The notes under the pieces are model-generated. The model worked only from the letters and a program-made list of their open reading frames with translations. It was not told where the DNA came from and made no database searches. A DNA stretch of 64,000 bases from DASRDB01 sp035652815 (lineage in GTDB: Bacteria > Chloroflexota > Ktedonobacteria > Ktedonobacterales > Ktedonobacteraceae), in contig DASRDB010000018.1 of assembly GCA_035652815.1 (NCBI GenBank), positions 62,001 through 126,000 on the forward strand, given 5' to 3'. The position numbers and the translations under genes are program-made. Each line of letters begins with the position of its first letter. Positions within the stretch are counted from its first letter, which is position 1. Below, piece after piece: positions 52,645 to 61,517 of the stretch.

Positions 52645-53451
52645 TTATCGACGTGGCGGGCGACCGTTCACCCAGGCCTCGACAACAATCTGGCCGTTCC
52701 TGATGGCTGCGACCTCCGGGCGTGGCTGCACCTCGTATCCCTCGGGCGGGCGCGAGAGCAGGTGGGCAATGCGCAACTGCACAGGAGCCAGAACCAGCGA
52801 GCAAATAACCGCGTTCTGGTTATCGGGGTAGCCCGCGTGAACCAGCCCGCGCAGCACACCCCAGACAAGAATATCGCCTCCCGCGACCACCTCCGCCCCA
52901 GGGTTCACATCGCCGAAGATGACGATATTACTGGAATGATGGATCGCCTGCCCCGAGCGAACGGTACGCCGGATAAACAGCGTATCGGCGTCCTCATACA
53001 GGTTAAATCCCTCGCTCACCTCCAGGCTGCGTGTGGTGCGCGGCTGCTCGCCCGTGATCTGAAAAGACGACTCAGGAGAAGGAAGCGCCTGCTGCGCTGA
53101 GAGCCTGGCCTGCGCCTCCCGGCGGGCGGCAATCACCTGTTCCAGGGGCAGCACTGAGACCTCGTAGTGCGCCAACAGCGCCTCTAGCTGGGTGCGTTCG
53201 CTTCCCTGCAAGGCTCTGCGGCTGGTATCGACAGCCATTGACGCGCCGCGAAAAAAACCGGGAGCCTCGGCAAGTCGTGCAGATAGAGCATGCAGCACGT
53301 CACCGAAAGGCGTTTCCGGCTCCAGGGTCAATAGCAGGCCATTGCGCGTCCCTTTGATTGCGATCGTTCCTTGCACAGACTGCCTCTCTCCCCGTTCCAG
53401 TTTGCGCGGCGCTTCAGCCTCATTGCGTGCCGAAGGTTCCTCCGTGTCCAT
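52645..53451 (-). CDS. minC: Septum inhibitor MinC
   Basis: 268 residues as drawn. The N-terminal FtsZ-interacting domain is VQGTIAIKGTRNGLLLTLE...; the C-terminal beta-helix MinD-binding domain is clear: SSNIVIFGDVNPGAEVVAGGDILVWGVLRGLVHAG. The ATG at 53451 has no good ribosome site; a GTG at 53376 (first residues VQGTIAIK) has GGGGAGAGAGG 6-7 nt upstream and is the likelier start, giving 243 residues, nearer to family length. It blocks FtsZ ring assembly away from midcell. It is 66 nt ahead of minD. Confidence 0.93.
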   Translation of the reverse strand: MDTEEPSARNEAEAPRKLERGERQSVQGTIAIKGTRNGLLLTLEPETPFGDVLHALSARLAEAPGFFRGASMAVDTSRRALQGSERTQLEALLAHYEVSVLPLEQVIAARREAQARLSAQQALPSPESSFQITGEQPRTTRSLEVSEGFNLYEDADTLFIRRTVRSGQAIHHSSNIVIFGDVNPGAEVVAGGDILVWGVLRGLVHAGYPDNQNAVICSLVLAPVQLRIAHLLSRPPEGYEVQPRPEVAAIRNGQIVVEAWVNGRPPRR

Positions 53452-53652
53452 GTTGTATGTTATCCCACTACTGGATTCAGGGCAACTCTACAATTGATAC
53501 TGCCTAACACGGCATATCAACATCAAGTATAAGCGGCTGCGCGACAAAACGCAATAGGAATAGGATGGAAGTCTCTTGCACTTCTCCCCCAACAAACATA
53601 CAATGTCGCCAGAACAGATCGAGAACATATAAATGAACGGATGGGTTAAGAC

Positions 53653-54474
53653 ATGGCCGCTTTTATGAACTTTCCGACGCCCCGCGAGCGTGTCTTGCGG
53701 GCAGGCAATACGACCATCGGCGTTATTCCCGATATCTGCCTGGTTTCGCATTTTCAGGTAGGGAACTGGCAGGTGCTGTACAGGCCAATGGAGACAGGGA
53801 ACGTCAAACGCTGGGGGTTGCCGTTGATGATCCCCAATTTCTCGCGCCTGGAAAACGGCATCTTTAAGGAGAAGGGGACGACCCTGCCTATTCATGGCTT
53901 CGGACGCGACCTGCCCTGGCCTGTGACGCAGCAGGACGAACGCTCGCTTACGATGGAGTTGCAGAGCAACGACTTTACGCGGGCATCTTATCCCTACGAC
54001 TTTACCTTCACTGCACATATCGAGGCCGGAGAGGGAACGCTGACCTATACTGTGACGATGGAGAACCGCAGCAACGAGAAAATGCCCATCGCTCCTGGCT
54101 TCCATCCGTACTTTACGGTTCCGCAGCGCGAGAAATCGCGTATTGCGTCGGATGGCCCTCCCGGTTTCAGCGCGCAAAGTTTCGACTGGATCGAGCATAT
54201 TCCTGATAATCCTTACCCGTTTTCCCATCGTGTCACCATCCAGATTCCAGAGGGCGGTACGCTGATTATCGAGGAAATACCGCAGGATGGACAGTACTCG
54301 CTGCACAATATGCAGGTCTGGTCGGAGCCTCCGGGCAAACCGGATCATGACTTTGTATGCTTCGAGCCAACCGTTGGCAGCGAAGACGCGCTCAACCGCC
54401 CGGCTGACCGGCTCAATATTGCACCCGGTGCTTCGCGCCGCTTCGTATTACAGTTAAGGGCGCAACCGACGTAA
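53653..54474 (+). CDS. Aldose 1-epimerase family protein
   Basis: 273 residues. Galactose-mutarotase-like beta-sandwich: VSHFQVGNWQVLYRP, WGLPLMIPNFSRLENGIF, LPIHGFGRDLPW (His of the active site region), IAPGFHPYFTVPQ (second His) and the late acidic residue in FVCFEPTVGSEDALN (Glu acting as base by family rule). It should interconvert sugar anomers, free or phosphorylated. It is transcribed divergently from minC and lies just before ftsH. ATG 53653 is used; ATG 53665 is possible. Confidence 0.9.
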   Translation: MAAFMNFPTPRERVLRAGNTTIGVIPDICLVSHFQVGNWQVLYRPMETGNVKRWGLPLMIPNFSRLENGIFKEKGTTLPIHGFGRDLPWPVTQQDERSLTMELQSNDFTRASYPYDFTFTAHIEAGEGTLTYTVTMENRSNEKMPIAPGFHPYFTVPQREKSRIASDGPPGFSAQSFDWIEHIPDNPYPFSHRVTIQIPEGGTLIIEEIPQDGQYSLHNMQVWSEPPGKPDHDFVCFEPTVGSEDALNRPADRLNIAPGASRRFVLQLRAQPT

Positions 54475-54499
54475 CCATGCAGCACCTGTTTACGTAAGG

Positions 54500-54505
54500 T
54501 ATAAT
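54500..54505 (+). promoter_or_regulatory. Possible -10 of ftsH
   Basis: A perfect TATAAT 117 bp upstream of the ftsH ATG, followed by AAAGAACAG. No good -35 is visible at 16-18 bp, so this is a modest prediction. Confidence 0.4.
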
Positions 54506-54621
54506 AAAGAACAGTATTCACATGATGGCCCACGTACATTCATTGCAGAAATAGCGTTTCAGACGTTTGAAGCTGCTGTGTGTGTGTAGTGGGGATAAGT
54601 CTGAAAGCAAGGGGCATCTCG

Positions 54622-56694
54622 ATGGAGAACGAACCTTCCAACATATACCGGCTACAGAACAATAACTCGCCCCAGCGACAGCAAAACCAGTTGCGCCCCA
54701 ACAACGGGCGGCCAAACGGGCAACCACCGCAGGGTGGCGGCGGCATGTCCTCGCTCAATCGCTGGCTGCTGATTATTGTGCTGGTCATGCTTGGTATTTA
54801 CCTGTACCAATTTTTTAGCTCGAATGCGAACAACAGCAACCAGCCGCAGCGTTACGAGCTGGCCTACAGCGCTTTCTACCAGCAAATCGCGGCAGGCAAC
54901 ATCAAAGACGTTACCATTAACGGCTCAACGGACATTGTGGGCGATTTTTGCACGCCTTATCAGGGAAACTCGCAATTTCACGTCGTGCAGTTGCCCAATG
55001 GCGATCCCAATCTGCTGCCAGCTTTAACCGATCCCACTAATGCCTATTATCACAAACCCACCTGCGCCGATAGCATTACGGTAGTGACTCAGCAGCCCAC
55101 GGATAACAGCCTGTGGCTGAATATTCTGATCTCGCTGCTGCCCTGGGTCTTCCTGATAGCGCTTTTCATCTTCATCAGCCGCCGGGCTACGCAGGGGCAG
55201 CAGGGCATCTTCAGCTTCGGCAAGAGCCGGGCGAAGGTGATCCTGGAAGACCGGCCCAGCACGACCTTTGCCGATGTGGCGGGCGTGGACGAGGCCAAGT
55301 ACGACTTGCAGGAAGTGGTGGAGTTCCTGAAGACGCCCGACAAGTACCAGCGCCTGGGTGGCAAGATTCCACGCGGCGTGCTGCTGGTCGGCCCTCCTGG
55401 AACTGGCAAAACGCTGCTGGCGCGCGCGGTCGCAGGTGAAGCGGGGGTGCCGTTCTTCTCGATGAGCGGTTCGGAGTTTGTCGAAGTGCTGGTCGGCGTC
55501 GGTGCCAGCCGCGTGCGCGACCTGTTCGATCAAGCGAAAAAGGCCGCTCCCAGCATCATCTTTATCGATGAAATTGATGCCGTTGGTCGCCAGCGCGGCG
55601 CGAGCATCAACACCAACGACGAGCGCGAGCAAACGCTCAACCAGTTGCTCGTCGAAATGGACGGCTTCGATACGCGGCAGGCTGTGGTGGTCATCGCTGC
55701 TACCAACCGCCCTGATGGCCTGGATGCCGCGCTGCTGCGTCCTGGCCGCTTTGACCGCCGCGTAACGGTAGATCGTCCCGACTGGAATGGTCGCCTTGCC
55801 ATTCTGAAGATTCACACACGCGGCGTTCCCCTGGGGCCAGATGTTGACCTCGTAAAGGTTGCTCGCGCCACCGTCGGCATGGTTGGCGCTGATCTGGCGA
55901 ACCTGGTCAACGAGGCCGCTCTACTGGCCGCCCGTCGCAACCTGGATTACGTGAACCAGCGCTGCTTCGATGAAGCGCTCGACAAAATCTTGCTCGGCGC
56001 GGAACGCCCGCTTGTGCTGAGCGATGAAGACCTCAACGTCATCGCCTATCACGAGGGCGGGCACGCGCTGGCAGGACTGGTTACGGAGTATTCTGATCCG
56101 GTAACGAAAGTCACCATCGTGCCACGCGGGCAGGCGCTTGGCGTCACCATGTCTGTGCCTGTCGATGATCGCTACAACTATTCGAAGGAATACCTGTTAA
56201 GCCAGCTCGTTTACGCGCTTGGCGGGCGGGCCGCCGAGCAGGTCGCCATCGGGCGCATCACCACCGGCGCGGAGAACGACCTGCAGCGCGTCACCTCGAT
56301 TGCGCGCCAGATGGTAGCGCGCTGGGGCATGAGCGAGCGGGTTGGCACTATCTCCTTCAGCGAACGAGGCAACCCGTTCCTCGGTGGCGGCGATACAGGC
56401 GCACCCAGCGAGTACAGCGAAACCACTGCCGAATTGATCGATGAAGAGGTAGAGCGCATCGTGCGCGAGGCCTACGACCGCGCCCTGAACGTCATGCGCA
56501 CCTACAAGCCGACGCTTGATCGTATCGCCCAGGAACTGCGCAAGCACGAGACTATTGATGCCCAGCAACTCCAACAAATCCTGCGTGAAACCGGAGTGGA
56601 TGTTACTGTCCCGCAAGCCAGCCCTAAACAACCATCCGTAGAGATTGTGCCTCCGCCACCAACGGAACCGCCGATTGGATACGAGCAGCATTAA
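54622..56694 (+). CDS. ftsH: ATP-dependent zinc metalloprotease FtsH
   Basis: 690 residues from ATG 54622 (AAGGGGC at 8 nt). A 50-residue Asn/Gln/Pro-rich cytosolic N-tail comes first, then a membrane helix (WLLIIVLVMLGIYLYQFF), an external domain with two Cys (FCTPY and PTCADS), and a second helix (LWLNILISLLPWVFLIALFIFIS). The AAA domain has Walker A GPPGTGKT (257-264), Walker B IIFIDEIDAVG and the second region of homology TNRPDGLDAALLRPGRFDRR. The zinc motif is HEGGH (477-481); HEAGH is the usual form but the ligands are kept. It degrades damaged membrane and short-lived cytosolic proteins. A strong terminator follows. Confidence 0.97.
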   Translation: MENEPSNIYRLQNNNSPQRQQNQLRPNNGRPNGQPPQGGGGMSSLNRWLLIIVLVMLGIYLYQFFSSNANNSNQPQRYELAYSAFYQQIAAGNIKDVTINGSTDIVGDFCTPYQGNSQFHVVQLPNGDPNLLPALTDPTNAYYHKPTCADSITVVTQQPTDNSLWLNILISLLPWVFLIALFIFISRRATQGQQGIFSFGKSRAKVILEDRPSTTFADVAGVDEAKYDLQEVVEFLKTPDKYQRLGGKIPRGVLLVGPPGTGKTLLARAVAGEAGVPFFSMSGSEFVEVLVGVGASRVRDLFDQAKKAAPSIIFIDEIDAVGRQRGASINTNDEREQTLNQLLVEMDGFDTRQAVVVIAATNRPDGLDAALLRPGRFDRRVTVDRPDWNGRLAILKIHTRGVPLGPDVDLVKVARATVGMVGADLANLVNEAALLAARRNLDYVNQRCFDEALDKILLGAERPLVLSDEDLNVIAYHEGGHALAGLVTEYSDPVTKVTIVPRGQALGVTMSVPVDDRYNYSKEYLLSQLVYALGGRAAEQVAIGRITTGAENDLQRVTSIARQMVARWGMSERVGTISFSERGNPFLGGGDTGAPSEYSETTAELIDEEVERIVREAYDRALNVMRTYKPTLDRIAQELRKHETIDAQQLQQILRETGVDVTVPQASPKQPSVEIVPPPPTEPPIGYEQH

Positions 56695-56711
56695 AAGGCC
56701 GCAAACGATAC

Positions 56712-56745
56712 GAGGCACGCCACAATTGGCGTGCCTTATTTTATT
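56712..56745 (+). terminator. Rho-independent terminator of ftsH
   Basis: AGGCACGCC/GGCGTGCCT with loop ACAATT, followed by TATTTTATT, 18 nt after the ftsH stop. Confidence 0.9.
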
Positions 56746-56892
56746 GGACTGAGGTAAGAAGTTTATTCTGCCTTTTCCTCAACAAGTTGATATGTCTGCT
56801 CGAATATCTCGCAATCCACAGGCTATCCGCCACCCTCATTAATCACCAGATAATCCCCAGCTTTTCCGCGCATGCCATCAATAGTAAAGGGT

Positions 56893-57852
56893 TCAGGCAT
56901 CAAGAGATATACGCTCGAATGCGTCTTCGACCACCGGACGCCCAAAGGTATACACTAAGGCATAATACAAGGTCGGGCCAGGAGCGAATGGCTGATGAGT
57001 ATAGGCAAACCTGATAACGTCCTGCGGCGTGAAAGGAACAGGAAAGAGTTTTTGATTTTCAAACTTGTCTCGTACTCCATTTTCCCAACGCCGTAGAAGC
57101 TGCTCAATGCTTTTGTTGATCTTGACCATCCCGGTTAAGCCACGCAGCGCGTAGCGGGTATCTACACCGAAGTTCAAGAAGCAGAGATTAGCCAGGGCAA
57201 AATCGACACCTTCATACAAACCCAACTCTTCAGCCAATCCGCGACAGGCGTAATGGTAGATATCGGGTGCATCGCTTGCAGGACCGCTATCAAGTGGCCT
57301 GCTTAATCCCTCTACAACACTGGTTTCATAAATGGTTGGACGGCTGCCAACATGTTTGCCTCGTTGGGTAAACAGAGTGTACCCATCCGAGGTGACGACC
57401 GCGAGCGAAACGCCAAAGGAATGCGAGAAATAAGGCACTGGCTCATACCAATCCACTTCAGCCAGATATTGTTCCCGTAAGGCAGATTTGTGGAGACTCA
57501 TATTGGTCGCTAGAAAGGTGTAGTAATCCGAGGGTCGGAACCACAGATCTAGCGTCATGTCTTCATGAGTTGGTTCACGACTAATCACAAAACGATCCAG
57601 GGCATAGATCTCTCCATTCCAGAAAAAGGGTAAGCCTTGCGCGCGTCTTTGCTCCTGCTCGTGTTGAATGCGCTCTCTCCTGGCCTGTAATGCTTCAGGA
57701 AGCTCCAGCGGGAACGGGATGTAATGCGCACGAAGATGCTGCGGTCGATAGCAACGGCTTCCATCTCCATCCAGGGTTTTCCAGGTCGTTTTCAAGTGGC
57801 CAAAGGAAAAGCAACCATCGCGGGTTTCATCAGGAAACAATGATTGTGACAT
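56893..57852 (-). CDS. NUDIX-fold-like protein with degenerate NUDIX box
   Basis: 319 residues. The region 110-250 has NUDIX character: YFSHSFGVSLAVVTSDGYTLFTQRGKHVGSRPTIYETSVVEGLSRPLD... and then HYACRGLAEELGLYEG, which aligns with REUxEExGU except that the first Glu is Gly (RGLAEELG), so classical catalysis may be impaired. The N-terminal 110 residues are distinctive (CYRPQHLRAHYIPFPLELPEAL, then FYWNGEIYALDRF-like FWNGEIYALDRFVI) and I do not know them. GTGAGGACC lies before the ATG. It follows the HTH-GNAT gene by 10 nt and is presumably co-transcribed and functionally linked. Confidence 0.75.
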   Translation of the reverse strand: MSQSLFPDETRDGCFSFGHLKTTWKTLDGDGSRCYRPQHLRAHYIPFPLELPEALQARRERIQHEQEQRRAQGLPFFWNGEIYALDRFVISREPTHEDMTLDLWFRPSDYYTFLATNMSLHKSALREQYLAEVDWYEPVPYFSHSFGVSLAVVTSDGYTLFTQRGKHVGSRPTIYETSVVEGLSRPLDSGPASDAPDIYHYACRGLAEELGLYEGVDFALANLCFLNFGVDTRYALRGLTGMVKINKSIEQLLRRWENGVRDKFENQKLFPVPFTPQDVIRFAYTHQPFAPGPTLYYALVYTFGRPVVEDAFERISLDA

Positions 57853-57862
57853 AAGATGGTCC

Positions 57863-58684
57863 TCACGAATGTTGTATTATGCCCACCCTTCCTCTCCGTT
57901 TCGGGAGTGGTACCAACGGCTCATCTTCCTGTTCTAACCGCTCAATAAAGGCTTTGATTGGCCCTACAGCCTGGCTTAAATTGGTTAAGAGATAGGCATC
58001 GCGTTTGCCTGCGATCTTCTCAAAGCCCAGGTGTTGCACCAATTTCTTTCCTTCTGGAGTGGCGGCGATGGCATACCACTTTTGAATGTCGTAGTGTTTA
58101 TCTAAGGCAAAAGCCCAGCGAATGGCGCTTCTGATAATGAAATGCCCACGTTCGCGATCTTTAATGGCATTTCCGGTATGATGAATGGAAATGCTGGGGA
58201 TATAGACTGTCAAATTTTTCTCCGTCCAGGGTTGGATAGCCTCTGAGGGAATGTCCTGCTCGCGGATCTCTTCATTGATGAGGGAAAGAATGACCTCTTC
58301 TTCTAAGGGCATCATGGTCACGCCAGCAATCCGTTTGCCCCCTTCGCGGGCCGACATGAAAATGTCGTAGTTGGCTTCCCGCCATTCCAGAAGTCTGTCA
58401 TAGGTGACAATATCTTCTGGCTCATACAGGCTCAGGTGGTTCTGGTAGCTGGCCCACAGTTCGCTATTGGTGGCTGGCCCAAAGGTGAGTTTGACCTGAT
58501 GTTTGCGCTTTAACAGTTTGACATGCGCATCGATGGCTTCTTTGGGATACTTTCGTCCACGCTTGCGGCCTGCTTCCAGTTCGCTTGGGATCGTCCCATC
58601 CTCAGCTCTGCGGTTAAGCGTCGCTTTAGAGATGCCAAGCAGTTTCATCACTTCTTCGGGCGTATAATACGCTTTTTCCATCAT
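57863..58684 (-). CDS. HTH (MerR/excisionase type) fused to a GNAT-like domain
   Basis: 273 residues. The N-terminal 55 residues are a winged-helix HTH of excisionase/MerR type (YTPEEVMKLLGISKATLNRR, then the wing DGTIPSELEAGRKRGRKYPKEAID). The rest looks like a GNAT fold: FMSAREGGKRIAGVTMMPLEEEVIL, HFIIRSAIRWAFALDKHYDIQKWYAIAATPEGKKLVQHLGFEKI, where the final LVQHLGFEKI is the typical GNAT beta5 ending, but the acetyl-CoA loop is not canonical. It may be a metabolite- or acetyl-CoA-sensing regulator rather than an enzyme. It is the first gene of a pair with the NUDIX-like gene, divergent from 58912. Confidence 0.8.
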   Translation of the reverse strand: MMEKAYYTPEEVMKLLGISKATLNRRAEDGTIPSELEAGRKRGRKYPKEAIDAHVKLLKRKHQVKLTFGPATNSELWASYQNHLSLYEPEDIVTYDRLLEWREANYDIFMSAREGGKRIAGVTMMPLEEEVILSLINEEIREQDIPSEAIQPWTEKNLTVYIPSISIHHTGNAIKDRERGHFIIRSAIRWAFALDKHYDIQKWYAIAATPEGKKLVQHLGFEKIAGKRDAYLLTNLSQAVGPIKAFIERLEQEDEPLVPLPKRRGRVGIIQHS

Positions 58685-58806
58685 GCGGTAGGTGACTTTC
58701 CTTTTCGTTGATTACTGCTACTTATGTGTAAGAGCCATAGATATTGTACGCTTTTTTGGCTCACTCTGCTGAGAAAATGTGAGTTTTAATTGCCATATGA
58801 TTCTTA

Positions 58807-58835
58807 TTGACAAATTGAGTATATATGCGTAATAT
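58807..58835 (+). promoter_or_regulatory. Consensus sigma70 promoter of the HTH-methyltransferase pair
   Basis: TTGACA (58807-58812), 17-bp spacer, TAATAT (58830-58835). It drives the 58912 gene. It is the best promoter match in the window. Confidence 0.8.
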
Positions 58836-58858
58836 GATTTATGATACTTGATTTATGA
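58835..58858. promoter_or_regulatory. Direct-repeat operator candidate over the -10
   Basis: TGATTTATGA occurs twice (58835-58844 and 58849-58858) with a 4-bp spacer, starting at the last base of the -10. Such a placement suits autorepression by the HTH protein encoded next. Confidence 0.5.
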
Positions 58859-58911
58859 AAAGTGAGACTTGAGAAATCGGGCAATGTTAGTAATGTCGAG
58901 AGGAGCAAGTC

Positions 58912-59199
58912 ATGCAGAATACCCCTAACCTCAGCGAGCAGGACACTATCCCCATCCCGCACGGCGCGATAGCCTTCCACAGCTATCTGCAACGCCACCA
59001 CCTCACCTTACTGGATGTTTCGCTGGCATCAGGCGTGCGCTATCTGACCATCTGGAAAATCGCTCAGAACCAGCCTGTCCGCCGTGAGACGGTAGAAATT
59101 GTGCGTTCTGTCCTGCAACGGCTGACAGGCGAACCCTTTCGGGAGTATCTGCCTTATCTTGTCACCACTCCGCTAGCAGGGGGTCGTAGACATGGATAA
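58912..59199 (+). CDS. Small HTH protein
   Basis: 95 residues, GAGGAGCAAG before the ATG. The central part GAIAFHSYLQRHHLTLLDVSLASGVRYLTIWKIAQNQPVRRETVEIVRSVLQRLTG has the five-helix spacing of an XRE/Cro-type domain (recognition helix near VRYLTIWKIAQ), though diverged. The C-terminus is short. Its stop overlaps the methyltransferase start by 8 nt, so they are translationally coupled; by position it could control the divergent promoters. Confidence 0.75.
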   Translation: MQNTPNLSEQDTIPIPHGAIAFHSYLQRHHLTLLDVSLASGVRYLTIWKIAQNQPVRRETVEIVRSVLQRLTGEPFREYLPYLVTTPLAGGRRHG

Positions 59200-60064
59200 A
59201 ACAGCAGCAGGAGCCGATGCCGTTCCACTCATTAATGTCGAATTGGGTGCAGAAACAGCGCGGTTGGTTAACCTGGATCAGATCATGACGCAGTCAATGG
59301 GCGGCTTACTACCAGACCTGCCAGCAGAGCAATTGGAAGGCATAAAAAGCCTGCTTGATCTGGCATGCGGTCCTGGCAGTTGGACGCTGGACGTGGCACA
59401 TCGCCTGTATCCCTGTCAGATTACAGGTGTCGATACTAGCCGGGAAATGGTGCAATATGCGCGAGCAATGGCGCGGGTGCGTGGGCTGGATAATGCTGAC
59501 TTTCTGGTCATGAACCTGACTCAGCCATTGGACTTTGCGGATGAAACTTTTGACCTGGTCACCGGGCGCTTGCTTTCACGGGCGCTGGGTCAGGCGTATT
59601 GGCCTGCCCTGCTGGGGGAATCTTTCCGGGTGATGAAACCAGGGGGGATCATGCGCTTGACCGAGTGTGAAATAGCGCTTTCCAATAGTCCGGCCTTACA
59701 CTACTTGCAAACCTTGCTGACCCGCGCTCTCCGGCAACAATGCCGCACCTGTTCGGTCGATGGACGGAGCATGGGGATGGTACACCGCCTAGGGAAGTGG
59801 CTGCTTGATGCAGGTTTTGAACAACTCCACCAACGTCCTTTTGTGCTGGATAGTTCGGTCTATTCTTCCTGGCACTACCGGCTGGTCAAAGAGGCCGAAG
59901 CCACCTTTTCCCTGTTCAAACCCATACTGCTCTCGACAGAAGTAATTGACGAAGTTCTATTCGAGAACACGTTACAGCAGATGCTTTTCGAGATGCTGAA
60001 CGAAGACTTTACCTGCCTCACCTTCGGCTTAACTGCCTGGGCGGTTAAACCTGTCTATTTGTAG
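59192..60064 (+). CDS. Class I SAM-dependent methyltransferase
   Basis: 290 residues. The Rossmann motifs are present: motif I LLDLACGPGSWTLDVA, motif II acidic end ITGVDTSREMVQYAR, post-II VMNLTQPLDFADETFDLVTGRLLSRAL, and GGIMRLTECEI. It resembles ubiE/arsM-type small-molecule methyltransferases. The C-terminal 110 residues (RTCSVDGRSMGMVHRLGKWLLDAGFEQLHQ) may form the substrate cap. The ATG lies inside the preceding HTH gene. The substrate is unknown; coupling to a regulator and to the divergent NUDIX/GNAT pair suggests a small accessory pathway. Confidence 0.88.
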   Translation: MDKTAAGADAVPLINVELGAETARLVNLDQIMTQSMGGLLPDLPAEQLEGIKSLLDLACGPGSWTLDVAHRLYPCQITGVDTSREMVQYARAMARVRGLDNADFLVMNLTQPLDFADETFDLVTGRLLSRALGQAYWPALLGESFRVMKPGGIMRLTECEIALSNSPALHYLQTLLTRALRQQCRTCSVDGRSMGMVHRLGKWLLDAGFEQLHQRPFVLDSSVYSSWHYRLVKEAEATFSLFKPILLSTEVIDEVLFENTLQQMLFEMLNEDFTCLTFGLTAWAVKPVYL

Positions 60065-60110
60065 TATTGAATATGTGAAACGGGAAAAGAATCTTTTTCC
60101 TGCTTCACAG

Positions 60111-60584
60111 CTATTGATTCAGAAATTCGCGCAACTGCGGGTAATCCTGCATAATATCATCAACCGCCTCTGACGACAGGGGTAGAAATATGCCCTGCGC
60201 CTCGGCAAGAATCACACTTTCATCCTCGGCCAGCGTCAGCGCACCGGAAGCCTGCAACATGCGGCGGCGTTCGCTTTCCAGGCGCGCCCGCACACGAAGC
60301 AGCGGCCCATAGGGCACATAGCGGCGATAGCGCACCTCTAGCTTGCCGGTCATCGTCCATTCTTTGTTGTTGCCGAGCAGCGAGGTGCGGCCCAGCGCTT
60401 CATCCAGTACGGCAGCGACTATGCCGCCATGAATGACGCCCGGAAAGCCTTGATGTTCCTCGCGTGGGGAGAAATCGGCCACCACCGTGTCATTTTCCAG
60501 GCGGAAGACCAGGTGCAGGCCATAGGGATTGCGCTGCCCGCACACAAAACAGCGCTGGTAATCAGTTGTATCGTTTAATTGCAT
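60111..60584 (-). CDS. PaaI-type hotdog thioesterase
   Basis: 157 residues. The hotdog fold is recognised from FSPREEHQGFPGVIHGGIVAAVLDEALGRTSLL (HGG motif with the catalytic Asp/Glu in LDEALG) and MTGKLEVRYRRYVPYGPLLRVRARLE. The N-terminal RCFVCGQRNPYGLHLVFRL is a Cys pair that is frequent in this subgroup and may bind zinc. It probably hydrolyses acyl-CoA or aryl-CoA thioesters. It is a single gene, convergent with the methyltransferase. Confidence 0.92.
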   Translation of the reverse strand: MQLNDTTDYQRCFVCGQRNPYGLHLVFRLENDTVVADFSPREEHQGFPGVIHGGIVAAVLDEALGRTSLLGNNKEWTMTGKLEVRYRRYVPYGPLLRVRARLESERRRMLQASGALTLAEDESVILAEAQGIFLPLSSEAVDDIMQDYPQLREFLNQ

Positions 60585-60760
60585 TGCTATACTCCCTGTT
60601 TCCTTGTAAAATGGATTCTAGCAAACCATTCCCTGCATGTACAAGGCTGCGGTCTCTGAAGCGAATAACAGAGATAGAGCGTATTTCTATGTAAGATGAG
60701 ACCCATCCTTATTCGTGAGTGTCGGGTGAATATTGCAAATATATGAATGCGAGGAAACAG

Positions 60761-61507
60761 ATGGCACAGACAGCAGACACATCGCAGACCTCCACAACCT
60801 CCTCTAAAAAGGCCCAGAAGCAGCAGAAAAAGCGCGCGAGACGAGAAGCAAAGGCCATGCTGGCGGTAGAGAGGGCAAAGCAGGCGCTTGAAAAAGCCGA
60901 GAAAAGACTGGCGAAAGCCCTTTCGCGGCGCGATGCGCGTGAGACTCGCCTGCGCAATCGCGAAGCCGAACTCGCTTCCCTGCGCTCCTCTCAGAGCAGC
61001 CAGGCTGGCGCGCCGGATAGCGGCTTCTCACAGCAAACGGGGCAGCCAGAAACGGTCGAAACAGGCAGCAACGGACACGAGGCAACCTCCACAAACCAGG
61101 AACAGTATAGCGATATTCCCACTCCGACGAATCAGATGCAGTCTCCGCCTCCCGTAGAGGGTCGCACCGACGTTGCCGAATCGGTGAGCGAGGAACAGAG
61201 CGAGTCCGTCTCCTCGAGCGAAACAGAGCCTGCCACTACTTCCGCCGCAGAGGAAGAGGGCCAGCCTGTCGGTTCCACTGAGACAGAGCCTACCACCACT
61301 TCCGCCGCAGAGGAAGGCGGTCAGCCCGCCAGTTACAGTGAGACCGGGCCTGCCGCAACGACCTCCTCAGAGCCGCCTGCCGAAGTGATGGCAGCCACCG
61401 GTTCCGTCTCCGAAAGCGCGAGCGGGAACACGTCCACTAATGAAGAATACCTGTCAGAAGAAGGCGAGACGAGTACTTTCCATAACGGTGGTGAGGAACA
61501 AGCTTAG
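60761..61507 (+). CDS. Low-complexity acidic protein with coiled coil and tandem repeats
   Basis: 248 residues from ATG 60761 (GAGG at 6 nt). A basic coiled coil at about 15-85 (KAQKQQKKRARREAKAMLAV, ERAKQALEKAEKRLAKAL, RRDARETRLRNREAELASLR) is followed by a Ser/Thr/Glu/Pro-rich disordered half. In it a 20-residue unit, roughly ETEPxTTSAAEEGGQPxS, is repeated about three times (60-bp period, 61217-61350). No signal peptide or membrane segment is seen. The basic head might bind nucleic acid or membranes. No family is recognised. Confidence 0.75.
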   Translation: MAQTADTSQTSTTSSKKAQKQQKKRARREAKAMLAVERAKQALEKAEKRLAKALSRRDARETRLRNREAELASLRSSQSSQAGAPDSGFSQQTGQPETVETGSNGHEATSTNQEQYSDIPTPTNQMQSPPPVEGRTDVAESVSEEQSESVSSSETEPATTSAAEEEGQPVGSTETEPTTTSAAEEGGQPASYSETGPAATTSSEPPAEVMAATGSVSESASGNTSTNEEYLSEEGETSTFHNGGEEQA

Positions 61508-61517
61508 AAACACGAGA

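Noticed and set aside
53488..54348. Long reverse-strand frame opposite the aldose epimerase
   Set aside because: It is the antisense shadow of a gene with clear family motifs; its Arg/His-rich composition is not protein-like.
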